DNA of 64,000 bases. Source: Variovorax sp. ZS18.2.2. GTDB lineage: Bacteria > Pseudomonadota > Gammaproteobacteria > Burkholderiales > Burkholderiaceae_C. A model generated the notes under the pieces. The model did not search any database, was not told where the DNA came from, and saw only the letters and a program-made list of their open reading frames with translations. This document shows positions 43,731 to 52,012 of this stretch, one piece after another; within the stretch, counting starts at the first letter, position 1, and each line of letters starts with the position of its first letter. The stretch is from NCBI RefSeq assembly GCF_024701975.1, contig NZ_JANLNM010000004.1, positions 186,001 through 250,000 of the forward strand, written 5' to 3'. A program made the position numbers and the translations under genes.

Positions 43731-45288
43731 GGCTGCTGCTGGCGCCATCGTCGCCGTTGGGCGTGGTGATGCCCAGCCGCGCGATGCGGTAGCGGATCTG
43801 GCGCAGGCTCATGCCCAGGCGTGCGGCGGCCGCGGTGCGGTTGAAGCCGCTCTCGTGTAGGGCGCGCACGAGAATCTCGCGCTCCTGCTGGTCGAGGTAG
43901 GCCTGCAGGTCGGAGGGCAGGGGCGGCGGCGCAGGCTTGAACTCCGCCACCGGTGCTGGCGGCGGCACGAAAGCGACCGGTGCGTCGCCGGGCGGTGCGA
44001 GCTGCGCGGCCGTGGCCGATGCCACGTCGGCCGCAGCCATCGTCGTGGCGACGTTGCCGCCCATCAGGTCCAGGTGCAGTTCGTCGCCGTCGTTGAGCGC
44101 GACCGCGCGGTGCAGCAGGTTCTCGAGCTCCCGCACATTGCCGTCGAGTGGGTGCAGCGCGAGGCGGCGCAGCAGCTCGGCCGACAGGTGCGGCACCGGC
44201 AGCCCGCCGTCCTGCGCGATACGCGCGAGCAGCGCGGCGCAGAGCGCGGGCAGGTCCTCGCGGCGGTCGCGCAGCGCGGGCACCGCGATCTCGATCACGT
44301 TGAGGCGGTAGAAAAGGTCTTGCCGGAAGCGGCCGGCCTGCACTTCGGCGTGCAGGTCTTTGTGGGTGGCGCTCACGATGCGTACGTCGACCGCTTCTTC
44401 CTGCGTCGAGCCGATCGAGCGCACGCTGCGCTCCTGGATCGCGCGCAAGAGCTTCGACTGCATAGCCAGCGGCAGGTCGCCGATTTCGTCGAGGAACAGC
44501 GTGCCGCTGCGCGCGGCCTGGAAGTAGCCGTCGCGGTCTTGCGAGGAGCCGGTGTACGAACCTTTTTTCGCGCCGAAGAATTCGGCTTCGAGCAGGTTCT
44601 CGGGAATCGCGCCACAGTTGACCGCGACGAAAGGCCCGTCGCTGCGCTGGCTGCAGGCGTGCACCGCACGCGCCACCAGCTCCTTGCCGGTGCCCGACTC
44701 GCCACGCACCAGTACCGGTGCCATGCCGCGTGCCACTTTGGCGATGCGCGACTTGACCAGGCGCATCGGGTCCGACTCGCCCACCAGGCGATCGAGCGCC
44801 GCAATGCCGCTGCTGCCGGTGACCGATGCGGCCTCGGCGCGTTCGCTGGTGCTCGCAGCGGCCGTTTTCTCCGGCTTGACCTGCACGACGGGCGCCCGCG
44901 TGGCCTGCACCGCGGAAGCGACCACGGCCCGGAACTGCTTCAGGTCGACCGGCTTCGTGAGGTAGTCGAACGCACCCGCCTTGAGCGCCTCAACCGCGTT
45001 TTCCGCCGAGCCGTAGGCCGTCATCACCACGCAGCGCTCGCTGCGCTGGTTCTTCTGGATGCGGTGGATGATCTCCATGCCCTGTCCGTCGGGCAGCCGC
45101 ATGTCAGTGATCACCGCATCGAAGCGCGCAGCCTCCAGGTGCTGCCAGGCTTCGGACACGCTGCCCGCGGCTTCGACGCGGTAGCCCTCGCGCAGCAGCG
45201 TCAGCTCATACAGCGTGCGCAGGTCGGGCTCGTCGTCGATGACAAGGATCTGCGCGGGACGCGGGGCGGAAGACAGTGGGGTGCTCAC
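43717..45288 (-). CDS. pilR: PilR, sigma-54 response regulator of type IV pili
   Basis: PilR activates pilin transcription with sigma-54 when phosphorylated by PilS. The 523-residue product has a receiver (D62 in VITDMRLPDG), an AAA+ domain (Walker A GESGTGKE 196-203) and a Fis-type helix-turn-helix at the C-terminus (NRTAAAARLGMSLRQIRYRI). The loop that touches sigma-54, usually GAFTGA, reads GSYTGS (243-248); PilR of Pseudomonas reads GSFTGA as I recall. An Ala/Pro linker (about 420-470) precedes the DNA-binding domain. It follows pilS by four bases. Confidence 0.9.
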   Translation of the reverse strand: MSTPLSSAPRPAQILVIDDEPDLRTLYELTLLREGYRVEAAGSVSEAWQHLEAARFDAVITDMRLPDGQGMEIIHRIQKNQRSERCVVMTAYGSAENAVEALKAGAFDYLTKPVDLKQFRAVVASAVQATRAPVVQVKPEKTAAASTSERAEAASVTGSSGIAALDRLVGESDPMRLVKSRIAKVARGMAPVLVRGESGTGKELVARAVHACSQRSDGPFVAVNCGAIPENLLEAEFFGAKKGSYTGSSQDRDGYFQAARSGTLFLDEIGDLPLAMQSKLLRAIQERSVRSIGSTQEEAVDVRIVSATHKDLHAEVQAGRFRQDLFYRLNVIEIAVPALRDRREDLPALCAALLARIAQDGGLPVPHLSAELLRRLALHPLDGNVRELENLLHRAVALNDGDELHLDLMGGNVATTMAAADVASATAAQLAPPGDAPVAFVPPPAPVAEFKPAPPPLPSDLQAYLDQQEREILVRALHESGFNRTAAAARLGMSLRQIRYRIARLGITTPNGDDGASSSHVDD

Positions 45289-45292
45289 GACG

Positions 45293-46990
45293 CTATTGTG
45301 TCAGCCGGTTCTCACTGGCGGCAAAGCTGACGAAGAATTCGTTGCCTTCAGGGCCGCCCGTCACCAGCGCCCGCCGCTCGTAGCCGATGGTGGCGCCGTG
45401 GCGCCGGCACAGCTCGCGGCAGAGAAAAAGGCCCAGGCCGCTGGAGCGGCTTTCGGATGAGAAGAAGGGCTCGAACAGGTGGCGCTGCACCGCCGGCTCC
45501 AGCGGCGCACCGTCGCTCCACACCTGCAGGGCCGGGCGGTTGGTGCCCGCGCGCTGCAGCGTGGTGATGACCTGGATCGCGCCCTCGCCCTTGCCCGCAT
45601 AGCGCGACGCGTTGTCCAGCAGGTTCACCAGCAGTCGGCGCAGGTGCTCGGCGTCGAAGCGCACGTCGATGCCGGCCGCGTCGAGCGCGACCAGCACGCC
45701 CTTGCGCTGCGTCTGGCGCACCCATTCCTCGGCCAGCACCTGCACCGCCGGGTCGAGCACCACCTGTTCGCCGAGCGAGAGCACGCGCTGCTGACGGGCG
45801 CGCGAGACGTCGAGCACGTCGTCCACGATGCGGGCCAGGCGCTGCGCGTTGTGCTGGACCATGTCGGTCAGCTTGCGGTGCGCGGGGTCGGTGAGGTCTT
45901 CGCTGAGCAGTGCGCTCGCTTGCGCGATGGCGGCCAGCGGGTTGCGGATTTCATGCGCCACGGCGGCGGACATTCGCCCCATCGCGGCCAGCTTCTCGGT
46001 GCGGATGCGGGCCTCGAGTTCGCGCAGGTCCTGCAGGAACATCACGCAGAGGCTGTCGGCGCGCTTGTCGCTGGTGGGCGTGAGCCGGGTGCGCACGCGC
46101 ACCTCGCGCGCCGCGCCGCGGGCCTGCGCGACGGGAATCTCCTCGGACTGCGGCGCCCGCCGCGCGAAGGTCTGGCGAGAGAGTGCCGCCAGCGCATGCC
46201 AGGCGGGCTGCGCATGCAGCGCGAACGGCAGCGGGAGTTTCGCCAGGCCCTGGCCGAGGATCGCATCGGCCGCCGGGTTGGCCGCATGCACCATGCCTTC
46301 GGCGTCAATCACCAGCACGCCTTCGGCCAGTGTCTCGATCACCAGGTCATTGACCTCCGCCTGCATCTGCGCGCTGCTGCGGTTGCGTTGCGCCACCGCC
46401 TCTTCGCGCGCCAGCCGGCGCGCCAGCTCGTGCGCGAGCAGGGCCACCACGAAGAGGCCGGTGCCGGTGAGCGCCGCCTGCACGAAGCGGGCCGAGGAGT
46501 CGCCCGGCTGCTGCAGCCAGTGCCATCCCGCATCGGCCAGCAGCAGCAGCGTGACGGTGGCCGTGGTGCCCAGGCTCACCATCATCGTGCCGAGCACCGC
46601 GCTCATGAGCACCGGCAGCGCGAACAGCGGCGTGTAGTTGACGTTGCCGCTCTGCAGCACCTGCATTGCGGTGAAGGTGGCGAGGTCGACGCCGATGGTC
46701 AGCAGCCAGAGCGTCGAGAAACCGCGGATCGGTGGTTCGAAGTGCGCATAGCGCAGCTCCAGCCAGGTGGCGACGAGGTAAGCCGCGCAGATCGCGATGG
46801 CCACCGCCTGCATCGTCTGCCCGAGCGCGAAGGCCACGCCCTGCAGCACCACCAGCACCAGCGCGACAAAACAGCGCGCGGCCATGAAGCCGCGCCAGAG
46901 CCGCAGCAGCGCCGTGCTTTCACTCCCGCCTGGTTCGAGCACGTCCCAGTCGGTGACCGGCTCGCCGCGCGACCAGAGGGGGGTGCTCAT
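45293..46990 (-). CDS. pilS: PilS, sensor histidine kinase
   Basis: PilS is the membrane kinase for PilR. The 565-residue product has about six membrane segments (about residues 35-205), a PAS-like domain (VLVIDAEGMVHAANPAADAI), a HisKA domain with H346 in AAVAHEIRNPLAAI and an HATPase domain with LLVNLLDNASRYAG and SGLGLFLCREL. ATG 46990 is chosen; the frame is open upstream through the neighbouring small gene. pilA and other pilus genes are not in the window. Confidence 0.9.
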   Translation of the reverse strand: MSTPLWSRGEPVTDWDVLEPGGSESTALLRLWRGFMAARCFVALVLVVLQGVAFALGQTMQAVAIAICAAYLVATWLELRYAHFEPPIRGFSTLWLLTIGVDLATFTAMQVLQSGNVNYTPLFALPVLMSAVLGTMMVSLGTTATVTLLLLADAGWHWLQQPGDSSARFVQAALTGTGLFVVALLAHELARRLAREEAVAQRNRSSAQMQAEVNDLVIETLAEGVLVIDAEGMVHAANPAADAILGQGLAKLPLPFALHAQPAWHALAALSRQTFARRAPQSEEIPVAQARGAAREVRVRTRLTPTSDKRADSLCVMFLQDLRELEARIRTEKLAAMGRMSAAVAHEIRNPLAAIAQASALLSEDLTDPAHRKLTDMVQHNAQRLARIVDDVLDVSRARQQRVLSLGEQVVLDPAVQVLAEEWVRQTQRKGVLVALDAAGIDVRFDAEHLRRLLVNLLDNASRYAGKGEGAIQVITTLQRAGTNRPALQVWSDGAPLEPAVQRHLFEPFFSSESRSSGLGLFLCRELCRRHGATIGYERRALVTGGPEGNEFFVSFAASENRLTQ

Positions 46991-47006
46991 GGAGCAGAGG
47001 GCGTGT

Positions 47007-47279
47007 TCAGCCGCGCGCCGCGACCGCGGCCTGACGGTGGGCGGTGCTGCAATAGACCGCATCGTCGGGGCCGGCGATGGCATCGCTCGCGGGCAGGTGC
47101 AGGCCGCAATGGGCGCAGCGCACCATCGCCTGCGGCGCGCCGACAGCCGTCGGCGCGGCCGGGCGTTGTTGTGCCTTGGCCATGCGCTCGCGCTGGGCAT
47201 CGCGCATTTCTTCGCGCCGGTTCTTGCGCCAGAGCCAGATGGCGATCCAGAGCACGGCGAGGACGAGGAGGTATTTCAT
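47007..47279 (-). CDS. PP0621-like small protein with zinc-ribbon-type cysteines
   Basis: The 90-residue product has one N-terminal membrane segment (MKYLLVLAVLWIAIWLW), a basic linker, and a C-terminal CAHCGLHLPASDA ... YCSTAHRQ pattern that may bind zinc. It matches the small PP0621-type proteins often found beside pilS in this family. The function is unknown. The ATG overlaps the stop of the cytochrome assembly gene (ATGA). Confidence 0.8.
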   Translation of the reverse strand: MKYLLVLAVLWIAIWLWRKNRREEMRDAQRERMAKAQQRPAAPTAVGAPQAMVRCAHCGLHLPASDAIAGPDDAVYCSTAHRQAAVAARG

Positions 47280-48091
47280 ACGGGAGGACGCGCCAGCACC
47301 ACTTCGAGCACGAAGCGGGAACCCACATAGGCCAGCAGCAACAGGGCAGAGCCGGCGTACAGCACGCGGCGGGCCGTGCGGCCACGCCAGCCGAAGCGCG
47401 CGCGGCCGATCAGGAGAACCGCGAAGGTGACCCAGGCGAGGACCGAGAAGGTCGTCTTGTGGTCCCACTTCCAGGCGCGGCCCGCGGCGCCATACAGCTG
47501 CTCGGTGAACAGCAGGCCGGCCAGCAGCGTGGCCGACAGCAGCACGAAGCCCGCGGTCACGAAGCGGAAGGTGAGGCGCTCCAGCGTGAGCAGCGGCACG
47601 CCGCCTTCGGGGGCCGTGCCGGTCGTCAGGCGAATCTGCTTCTCGGCGCGCGTGATCAGCCAGGCATGGACCACGGCCGCACCGAACAATCCGTAGGAGG
47701 CGATGCCCAGCGCGAGGTGCAAAGGCAGCCACGGCGAGGCGGTGACATGCAGCGGCGTTCCCGGAAACAGGATGGCCAACAGCACGGCCGCCGCCCCAAG
47801 CCAGGCGAGCGCCCGCCGCACCTTCAATTGCGGGTACATGCGGCTTTCGATCGCATAGACCGTGAGCACCAGCCAGGCCGTAACTGACAGGGCAGGTGCA
47901 AAACCGAAGCGCGGCTCGTTGCCGACCAGCCCATGGGCCAGCACCGCTGCATGCAGAAGCCATGCAATTCCAAGGGCCCATTGGGTGGTTTGACGGCTCA
48001 GCCGGGCACCCGCAGCAGCGGCAAACCCATAGGCTGCCGCAGTGGCGATGCCCAGCGCCACGCCGAGTGGGGAGGGGATCGCTAAAATCAT
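47276..48091 (-). CDS. Cytochrome c assembly (CcsA/YpjD-type) membrane protein
   Basis: The 271-residue protein has about eight membrane segments and the cytochrome c assembly signature with conserved His and WKWDHKTTFSVLAW. It resembles the YpjD branch, whose function is not settled; heme handling is inferred from the fold. It is divergent from ffh, as commonly seen, and starts the leftward unit that continues through pilS, pilR and ampD. Confidence 0.85.
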   Translation of the reverse strand: MILAIPSPLGVALGIATAAAYGFAAAAGARLSRQTTQWALGIAWLLHAAVLAHGLVGNEPRFGFAPALSVTAWLVLTVYAIESRMYPQLKVRRALAWLGAAAVLLAILFPGTPLHVTASPWLPLHLALGIASYGLFGAAVVHAWLITRAEKQIRLTTGTAPEGGVPLLTLERLTFRFVTAGFVLLSATLLAGLLFTEQLYGAAGRAWKWDHKTTFSVLAWVTFAVLLIGRARFGWRGRTARRVLYAGSALLLLAYVGSRFVLEVVLARPPV

Positions 48092-48104
48092 CGGCCGGAG
48101 TGTA
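48083..48104. promoter_or_regulatory. Overlapping divergent promoters of the ccsA-type gene and ffh
   Basis: For the leftward gene, TACACT (minus strand, 48104-48099) ends seven bases before its ATG. For ffh, TAAAAT (48083-48088) lies inside the first codons of the leftward gene and would give an ffh leader of about 110 bases. Both -35 regions are weak. Confidence 0.4.
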
Positions 48105-48206
48105 CCGGCTCGCCCTTGCGTTCCCCGCGCCCGACTTCAAGTTCTCCCCTCGTCTTTCAGACTTTCCATCCGGCCCGCCGCAGCGGGCAGCAAGGCATCC
48201 CCGCTC

Positions 48207-49595
48207 ATGGCCACCGCCCTTACAGAAAAGTTCTCCCGCCTCGTCAAGACGATGAGCGGCCAGGCCCGCATCACCGAAAGCAACGTGCAGGACATGCTGC
48301 GCGAGGTGCGCATGGCGCTGCTGGAGGCCGACGTGGCGCTGCCCGTGGTGCGCGACTTCGTCGCCCGGGTGAAGGAAAAGTCGCTGGGCCAGGAGGTGCT
48401 GGGCTCGCTCAAGCCGGGCCAGGCGCTGGTCGGCATCGTGAACCGCGAGCTTGCCGCCACCATGGGCGAGGGCATTTCCGACATCAACCTCGCGGCCCAG
48501 CCGCCGGCGGTGATCCTCATGGCCGGCCTGCAGGGCGCCGGCAAGACCACCACCACCGCCAAGCTCGCCAAGCACCTGATCGAGAAGCGCAAGAAGAAGG
48601 TGCTGACGGTGTCGGGCGACGTGTACCGTCCGGCCGCCATCGAACAGCTCAAGACCGTGACCAAGCAGGCCGGCGCCGAGTGGTTCCCGAGCACGCCCGA
48701 CCAGAAGCCGCTGGACATCGCGCGCGCCGCGCTCGACCACGCCAAGCGCCACTACTTCGACGTGCTGCTGGTCGACACCGCCGGCCGCCTCGCCATCGAC
48801 GAAGTGCTGATGACCGAAATCAAGCAGCTGCACGCAGCGCTCGATCCGGTCGAAACCCTGTTCGTGGTCGATGCCATGCAGGGCCAGGACGCGATCAACA
48901 CCGCCAAGGCCTTCAAGGAGGCGCTGCCCCTCACCGGCATCATCCTGACCAAGACCGACGGCGATTCGCGCGGCGGTGCGGCGCTGTCGGTGCGGCAGGT
49001 GACCGGCGTGCCGATCAAGTTCGCCGGCACGAGCGAGAAGATCGACGGCCTGGAGGTGTTCGACGCCGAGCGCCATGCGGGCCGCATCCTGGGCATGGGC
49101 GACATCGTCGCACTGGTCGAGCAGGTGACGGCCGGCGTCGACGTGGTGGCGGCGCAGAAGCTCGCGGCCAAGGTCAAGAGCGGCGCGGGCTTCGACCTCA
49201 ACGACTTCCTCGGCCAGCTGCAGCAGATGAAGCAGATGGGCGGACTCTCCAGCCTCATGGACAAGCTGCCTGCGCAGATGGCCGCCAAGGCGAGCGAGGC
49301 CGACATGACGCGTGCCGAGCGCGACATCCGCCGCAAGGAAGGGATCATCCAGAGCATGACCCCGCTGGAGCGCCGCAAGCCCGAGTTGCTGAAGGCCACG
49401 CGCAAGCGCCGCATCGCGGCCGGCGCGGGCGTGCAGGTTCAGGAAGTGAACCGCCTGCTCAACGAGTTCGAGCAGATGCAGGGAATGATGAAGAAGATGA
49501 AGGGCGGCGGCCTCATGAAGATGATGAAGAAGATGGGCGGCATGAAGGGGATGGGCGGCATGGGTGGGCCTGGTGGTCCGAAGCTGCCGTTCTGA
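48207..49595 (+). CDS. ffh: Ffh, signal recognition particle GTPase
   Basis: Ffh with 4.5S RNA targets nascent membrane proteins to FtsY. The 462-residue product has the N domain, the G domain (GLQGAGKTTTTAKLA, DTAGRLAID, TKTDGDSRGGAAL) and a Met-rich M domain ending in MKKMKGGGLMKMMKKMGG (quoted in part). ATG 48207 gives MATALTEKFSRLVKTMSG. A strong hairpin terminator follows. Confidence 0.97.
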   Translation: MATALTEKFSRLVKTMSGQARITESNVQDMLREVRMALLEADVALPVVRDFVARVKEKSLGQEVLGSLKPGQALVGIVNRELAATMGEGISDINLAAQPPAVILMAGLQGAGKTTTTAKLAKHLIEKRKKKVLTVSGDVYRPAAIEQLKTVTKQAGAEWFPSTPDQKPLDIARAALDHAKRHYFDVLLVDTAGRLAIDEVLMTEIKQLHAALDPVETLFVVDAMQGQDAINTAKAFKEALPLTGIILTKTDGDSRGGAALSVRQVTGVPIKFAGTSEKIDGLEVFDAERHAGRILGMGDIVALVEQVTAGVDVVAAQKLAAKVKSGAGFDLNDFLGQLQQMKQMGGLSSLMDKLPAQMAAKASEADMTRAERDIRRKEGIIQSMTPLERRKPELLKATRKRRIAAGAGVQVQEVNRLLNEFEQMQGMMKKMKGGGLMKMMKKMGGMKGMGGMGGPGGPKLPF

Positions 49596-49617
49596 GCTGC
49601 GCACATATATATAGACA

Positions 49618-49654
49618 GAAGCCCGCCGGGGGATGTCCCGGCGGGCTTCGTCGT
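49618..49654. terminator. Terminator between ffh and hdpnk
   Basis: A 13-bp perfect stem, GAAGCCCGCCGGG / CCCGGCGGGCTTC with loop GGATGT, sits between convergent genes, with TTTT shortly after on the plus strand. Confidence 0.8.
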
Positions 49655-49656
49655 TT

Positions 49657-50796
49657 TCAGGTCTGCACGTCGTAGACCGTCTCGTGCGCCTCGATCGGTG
49701 CGGGCAGCTCCCAGCGATGCAGCATCCGCTCGATGCCTGCGTTCGACAGCGTGGTGTCGCGCTCGCGGTTGCGGCGCATCAGCTCCGGGTGCGGCACCTC
49801 CAGGTACACCAGCTTGATCTGCGCGTGGTACGCCCAGAGCAGGTCCAGCGTCTTGGTGCGCATCTGCTGGCTCAGGTGTGTGGCATTCCAGACGAAGCGC
49901 TCGTGCTTGCGCAGCAGCGCCTTCGCCTGGTCGACCGCGTGGTGTGCGGCGAGCCCATCGTTCTCGCCATGCCTGAGGCCCAACTCGGCGCGTGCATCGT
50001 CAAAGGACACGACCGGCCAGCCCTTGCGATGCTGCGCCACCCAGTGGTTCTTGCCGCTTGCGGGCAGGCCGCACATCACCGTGACCTGCGCGCCCGGCTG
50101 CTGGAACAGCGGGTAGTCGGGGCTGGTGTCGGCGCCGCGAAAGTACGCCAGACGCGTGTGCGCATCGGCCATCTTTCGGGGGCCGGTCCAGCAGCCTTCC
50201 TCCTGCGCGAGTTGCTCGAAGAGCGCGATGTCGGCCAGGCTGTCGGCGCGCTTTTCGTAGTGGCGCCCGAGCATGTCGCAGCGCGCCACGCAGCACAGGT
50301 CGGGCAGGCTCAGCTCCCACGAGAGCCGGTGCACCAGCCACTCGGGCCGCTCGCCCTTGCGCGAGGCGAAGGCGTGGAACGGTACCTGGTGCACGGCGAT
50401 GATCCGGCAGATGGCCTCGCGCAGCCCGAACGGCACGCGGGCCTTCCACATCAGCACGCGCACGTCGACCGATCCGCGGCGCGAGTGACCGGGCTGGCCG
50501 ATGCGGCCGCTGGCTTCGTCGATCACCGTGGTGTCGGGCTTGGCGATGTCGTGCAGCAGGCAGGCCATGAACAGCACGAAGCGGCCATCGGTGTCGGCGC
50601 CCTGGAAGTGCGCGTCGGCCATGAGCGCGTCGAGCACCATGCGCGTGTGGATGCCGACGTTGCCCTCGGCGTGGTAGTACGGGTCTTGCGGCGTTTCTTC
50701 GAGGCGCAGCAAGGCCGGCAGCAGGTCACAGCACCGGGTCCAGTCGTAGCCCTGCGTGGGCGTGGGGACCAGCGCGCGCAGATCGTCGTAAGTCAT
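49657..50796 (-). CDS. HD-Pnk: HD phosphoesterase fused to polynucleotide kinase (RNA end healing)
   Basis: The 379-residue product has an N-terminal HD domain (H50 in GNVGIHTRMVL, H82-D83 in CLLHDIAKP, H104, H136) and a C-terminal P-loop kinase domain (GLPASGKN, 243-250; VSFDDARAELG; RNRERDTTL). This HD-then-kinase order is that of HD-Pnk, known to remove 2',3'-phosphates and to phosphorylate 5'-OH ends. The Walker A Lys is followed by Asn rather than Ser/Thr. The ATG overlaps the RNA ligase stop (ATGA) behind GGAGG, so the pair is coupled. Activity is inferred from domain order and partner. Confidence 0.82.
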   Translation of the reverse strand: MTYDDLRALVPTPTQGYDWTRCCDLLPALLRLEETPQDPYYHAEGNVGIHTRMVLDALMADAHFQGADTDGRFVLFMACLLHDIAKPDTTVIDEASGRIGQPGHSRRGSVDVRVLMWKARVPFGLREAICRIIAVHQVPFHAFASRKGERPEWLVHRLSWELSLPDLCCVARCDMLGRHYEKRADSLADIALFEQLAQEEGCWTGPRKMADAHTRLAYFRGADTSPDYPLFQQPGAQVTVMCGLPASGKNHWVAQHRKGWPVVSFDDARAELGLRHGENDGLAAHHAVDQAKALLRKHERFVWNATHLSQQMRTKTLDLLWAYHAQIKLVYLEVPHPELMRRNRERDTTLSNAGIERMLHRWELPAPIEAHETVYDVQT

Positions 50797-51695
50797 CGCG
50801 GCCTCCTTGTGGTTGTTGTCAGGTCGGCGGGGTCATGCAGCGTGCGCAGCCCCAGGTCTTGCCAGCTCACTTGCGGTGTCGGCGCGTAGAGGTCCACGCC
50901 CGGCGCGAGCTGGTTGGGCAGCACGGGCCGGCGGCTGTGGTGCGAGCCCGAGTCGAGGATGGTCTGCACGAAGTCCGGCCGCACCCACTTGTAGCGGCCG
51001 GTCACCTGGCCGTCCGATTCGGTCTTGAGGTACAGGCCCTCGGCCAGATCGGACAGGTCGGTTTGCTGCCGCACGAGATCGAGCGGTTGGTTCTCTTGCG
51101 CTACGGCCTGCTCGAAGGCCGGCTTCCAGTCGGTGCTGCGCGCCAGCGACGGCCGCACCAGCATGCGCAGTGCCTTCGCGCTGTGCGGCATCTCGCCCTC
51201 GTACAGCACGGGCACCGACATCACCGGTCCATCGGCCAGCAGCGCGTGCCGGGCAGGCGTCGAGAGAAAGCACGCCGCCCGTCGGTCATACAAGTCGAAC
51301 TCCAGGAAGAGCGCGGGCAGTCGGTCGTACCAGCAGCTGTGCTTGGCAAAGCACCACTCGCCGTACATCACGTAGCGGTCTTCGAGGCGCTCGAGCAGCG
51401 CGGCTTCATGCGCCGCGGCCCAGTGCTTGAACAGGTTGAACTGCCGCTCGCCCGCGCCGCCGGCCAGGTAGTGGCCGCGCGATTGCAGCAGCAGCTCGCC
51501 TGCCGAAGTGAACGACACGGCGGCATTCGCGCCATCGAGTTTTTCCTCGATGACCACATGCTGGCCGTGCAGCGCGGACAACGGCGTCTGGCCGTCGTCG
51601 GTATCGCCGGCCTGCAGGCGAGAGCCTTCCAGATGCGCAGTACGCGGGTACTTGAGCAGCGGAATCGATGAAAGGGAAGAAGAAAGAGGGAACAC
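50793..51695 (-). CDS. RNA ligase (Rnl2-like nucleotidyltransferase)
   Basis: The 300-residue product has all nucleotidyltransferase motifs of ATP-dependent RNA ligases: I with the adenylated Lys (EKLDGAN, K52), SRGHY, YGEWCF, LFLEFDLYD, IV (EGLYLKTE) and V (RYKWVRPDF). It would seal ends prepared by the HD-Pnk translated from the same mRNA. GTG 51695 is chosen because GGAG lies six bases upstream; the frame is open to a TTG at 51731. No RtcB, archease or RtcR-type regulator is adjacent. Confidence 0.85.
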   Translation of the reverse strand: MFPLSSSLSSIPLLKYPRTAHLEGSRLQAGDTDDGQTPLSALHGQHVVIEEKLDGANAAVSFTSAGELLLQSRGHYLAGGAGERQFNLFKHWAAAHEAALLERLEDRYVMYGEWCFAKHSCWYDRLPALFLEFDLYDRRAACFLSTPARHALLADGPVMSVPVLYEGEMPHSAKALRMLVRPSLARSTDWKPAFEQAVAQENQPLDLVRQQTDLSDLAEGLYLKTESDGQVTGRYKWVRPDFVQTILDSGSHHSRRPVLPNQLAPGVDLYAPTPQVSWQDLGLRTLHDPADLTTTTRRPR

Positions 51696-51950
51696 GTTGT
51701 TCTCCAGATGGAAATCAGGAAGAACCGACAACGTGCGGGAGCGAAGCTGGAAAGAGAGTCGACTTCAGTGGCCCGGGAGGCCGTGCCTGGTCAGTGGAAC
51801 GCAGCTTGGCGCCCGACATGACCAGCAATGAAGTGGTGTTGTCGGCGTCAGAGAGTGATGACGGCGAATCGGGGCACTTGGCGCTCCAGGGGATCGAAGA
51901 GATCCGTGGGTTGAAGGAAAAAGAGTGGGCGATTCTAGCCACGCCCCATG
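51696..51950 (-). promoter_or_regulatory. Leader region of the RNA-repair operon with TAGAAT -10 box
   Basis: On the minus strand TAGAAT (51937-51932) lies just after the opgH terminator and predicts a leader of about 230 bases before the ligase. No sigma-54 type GG/GC promoter is evident. A 75-codon frame across this region (51715-51942) starts before the box and shows no family, so I do not call it. Confidence 0.35.
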
Positions 51951-51978
51951 AAAAAAGCCGACCCTCGGGCCGGCTTTT
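51951..51978 (-). terminator. Terminator after opgH
   Basis: On the minus strand AAAAGCCG / CGGCTTTT with an inner CCC/GGG stem is followed by a T run, 35 bases after the opgH stop. Confidence 0.8.
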
Positions 51979-52012
51979 CGTGGGCGCTGTGTCTTCAGCG
52001 CGTCAGGCCATC

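Noticed and set aside
51715..51942. 75-codon minus-strand frame in the leader of the RNA-repair operon
   Set aside because: Its ATG lies before the predicted -10 box, it has no ribosome-binding site, and its Ser/Pro-rich product has no recognisable family.
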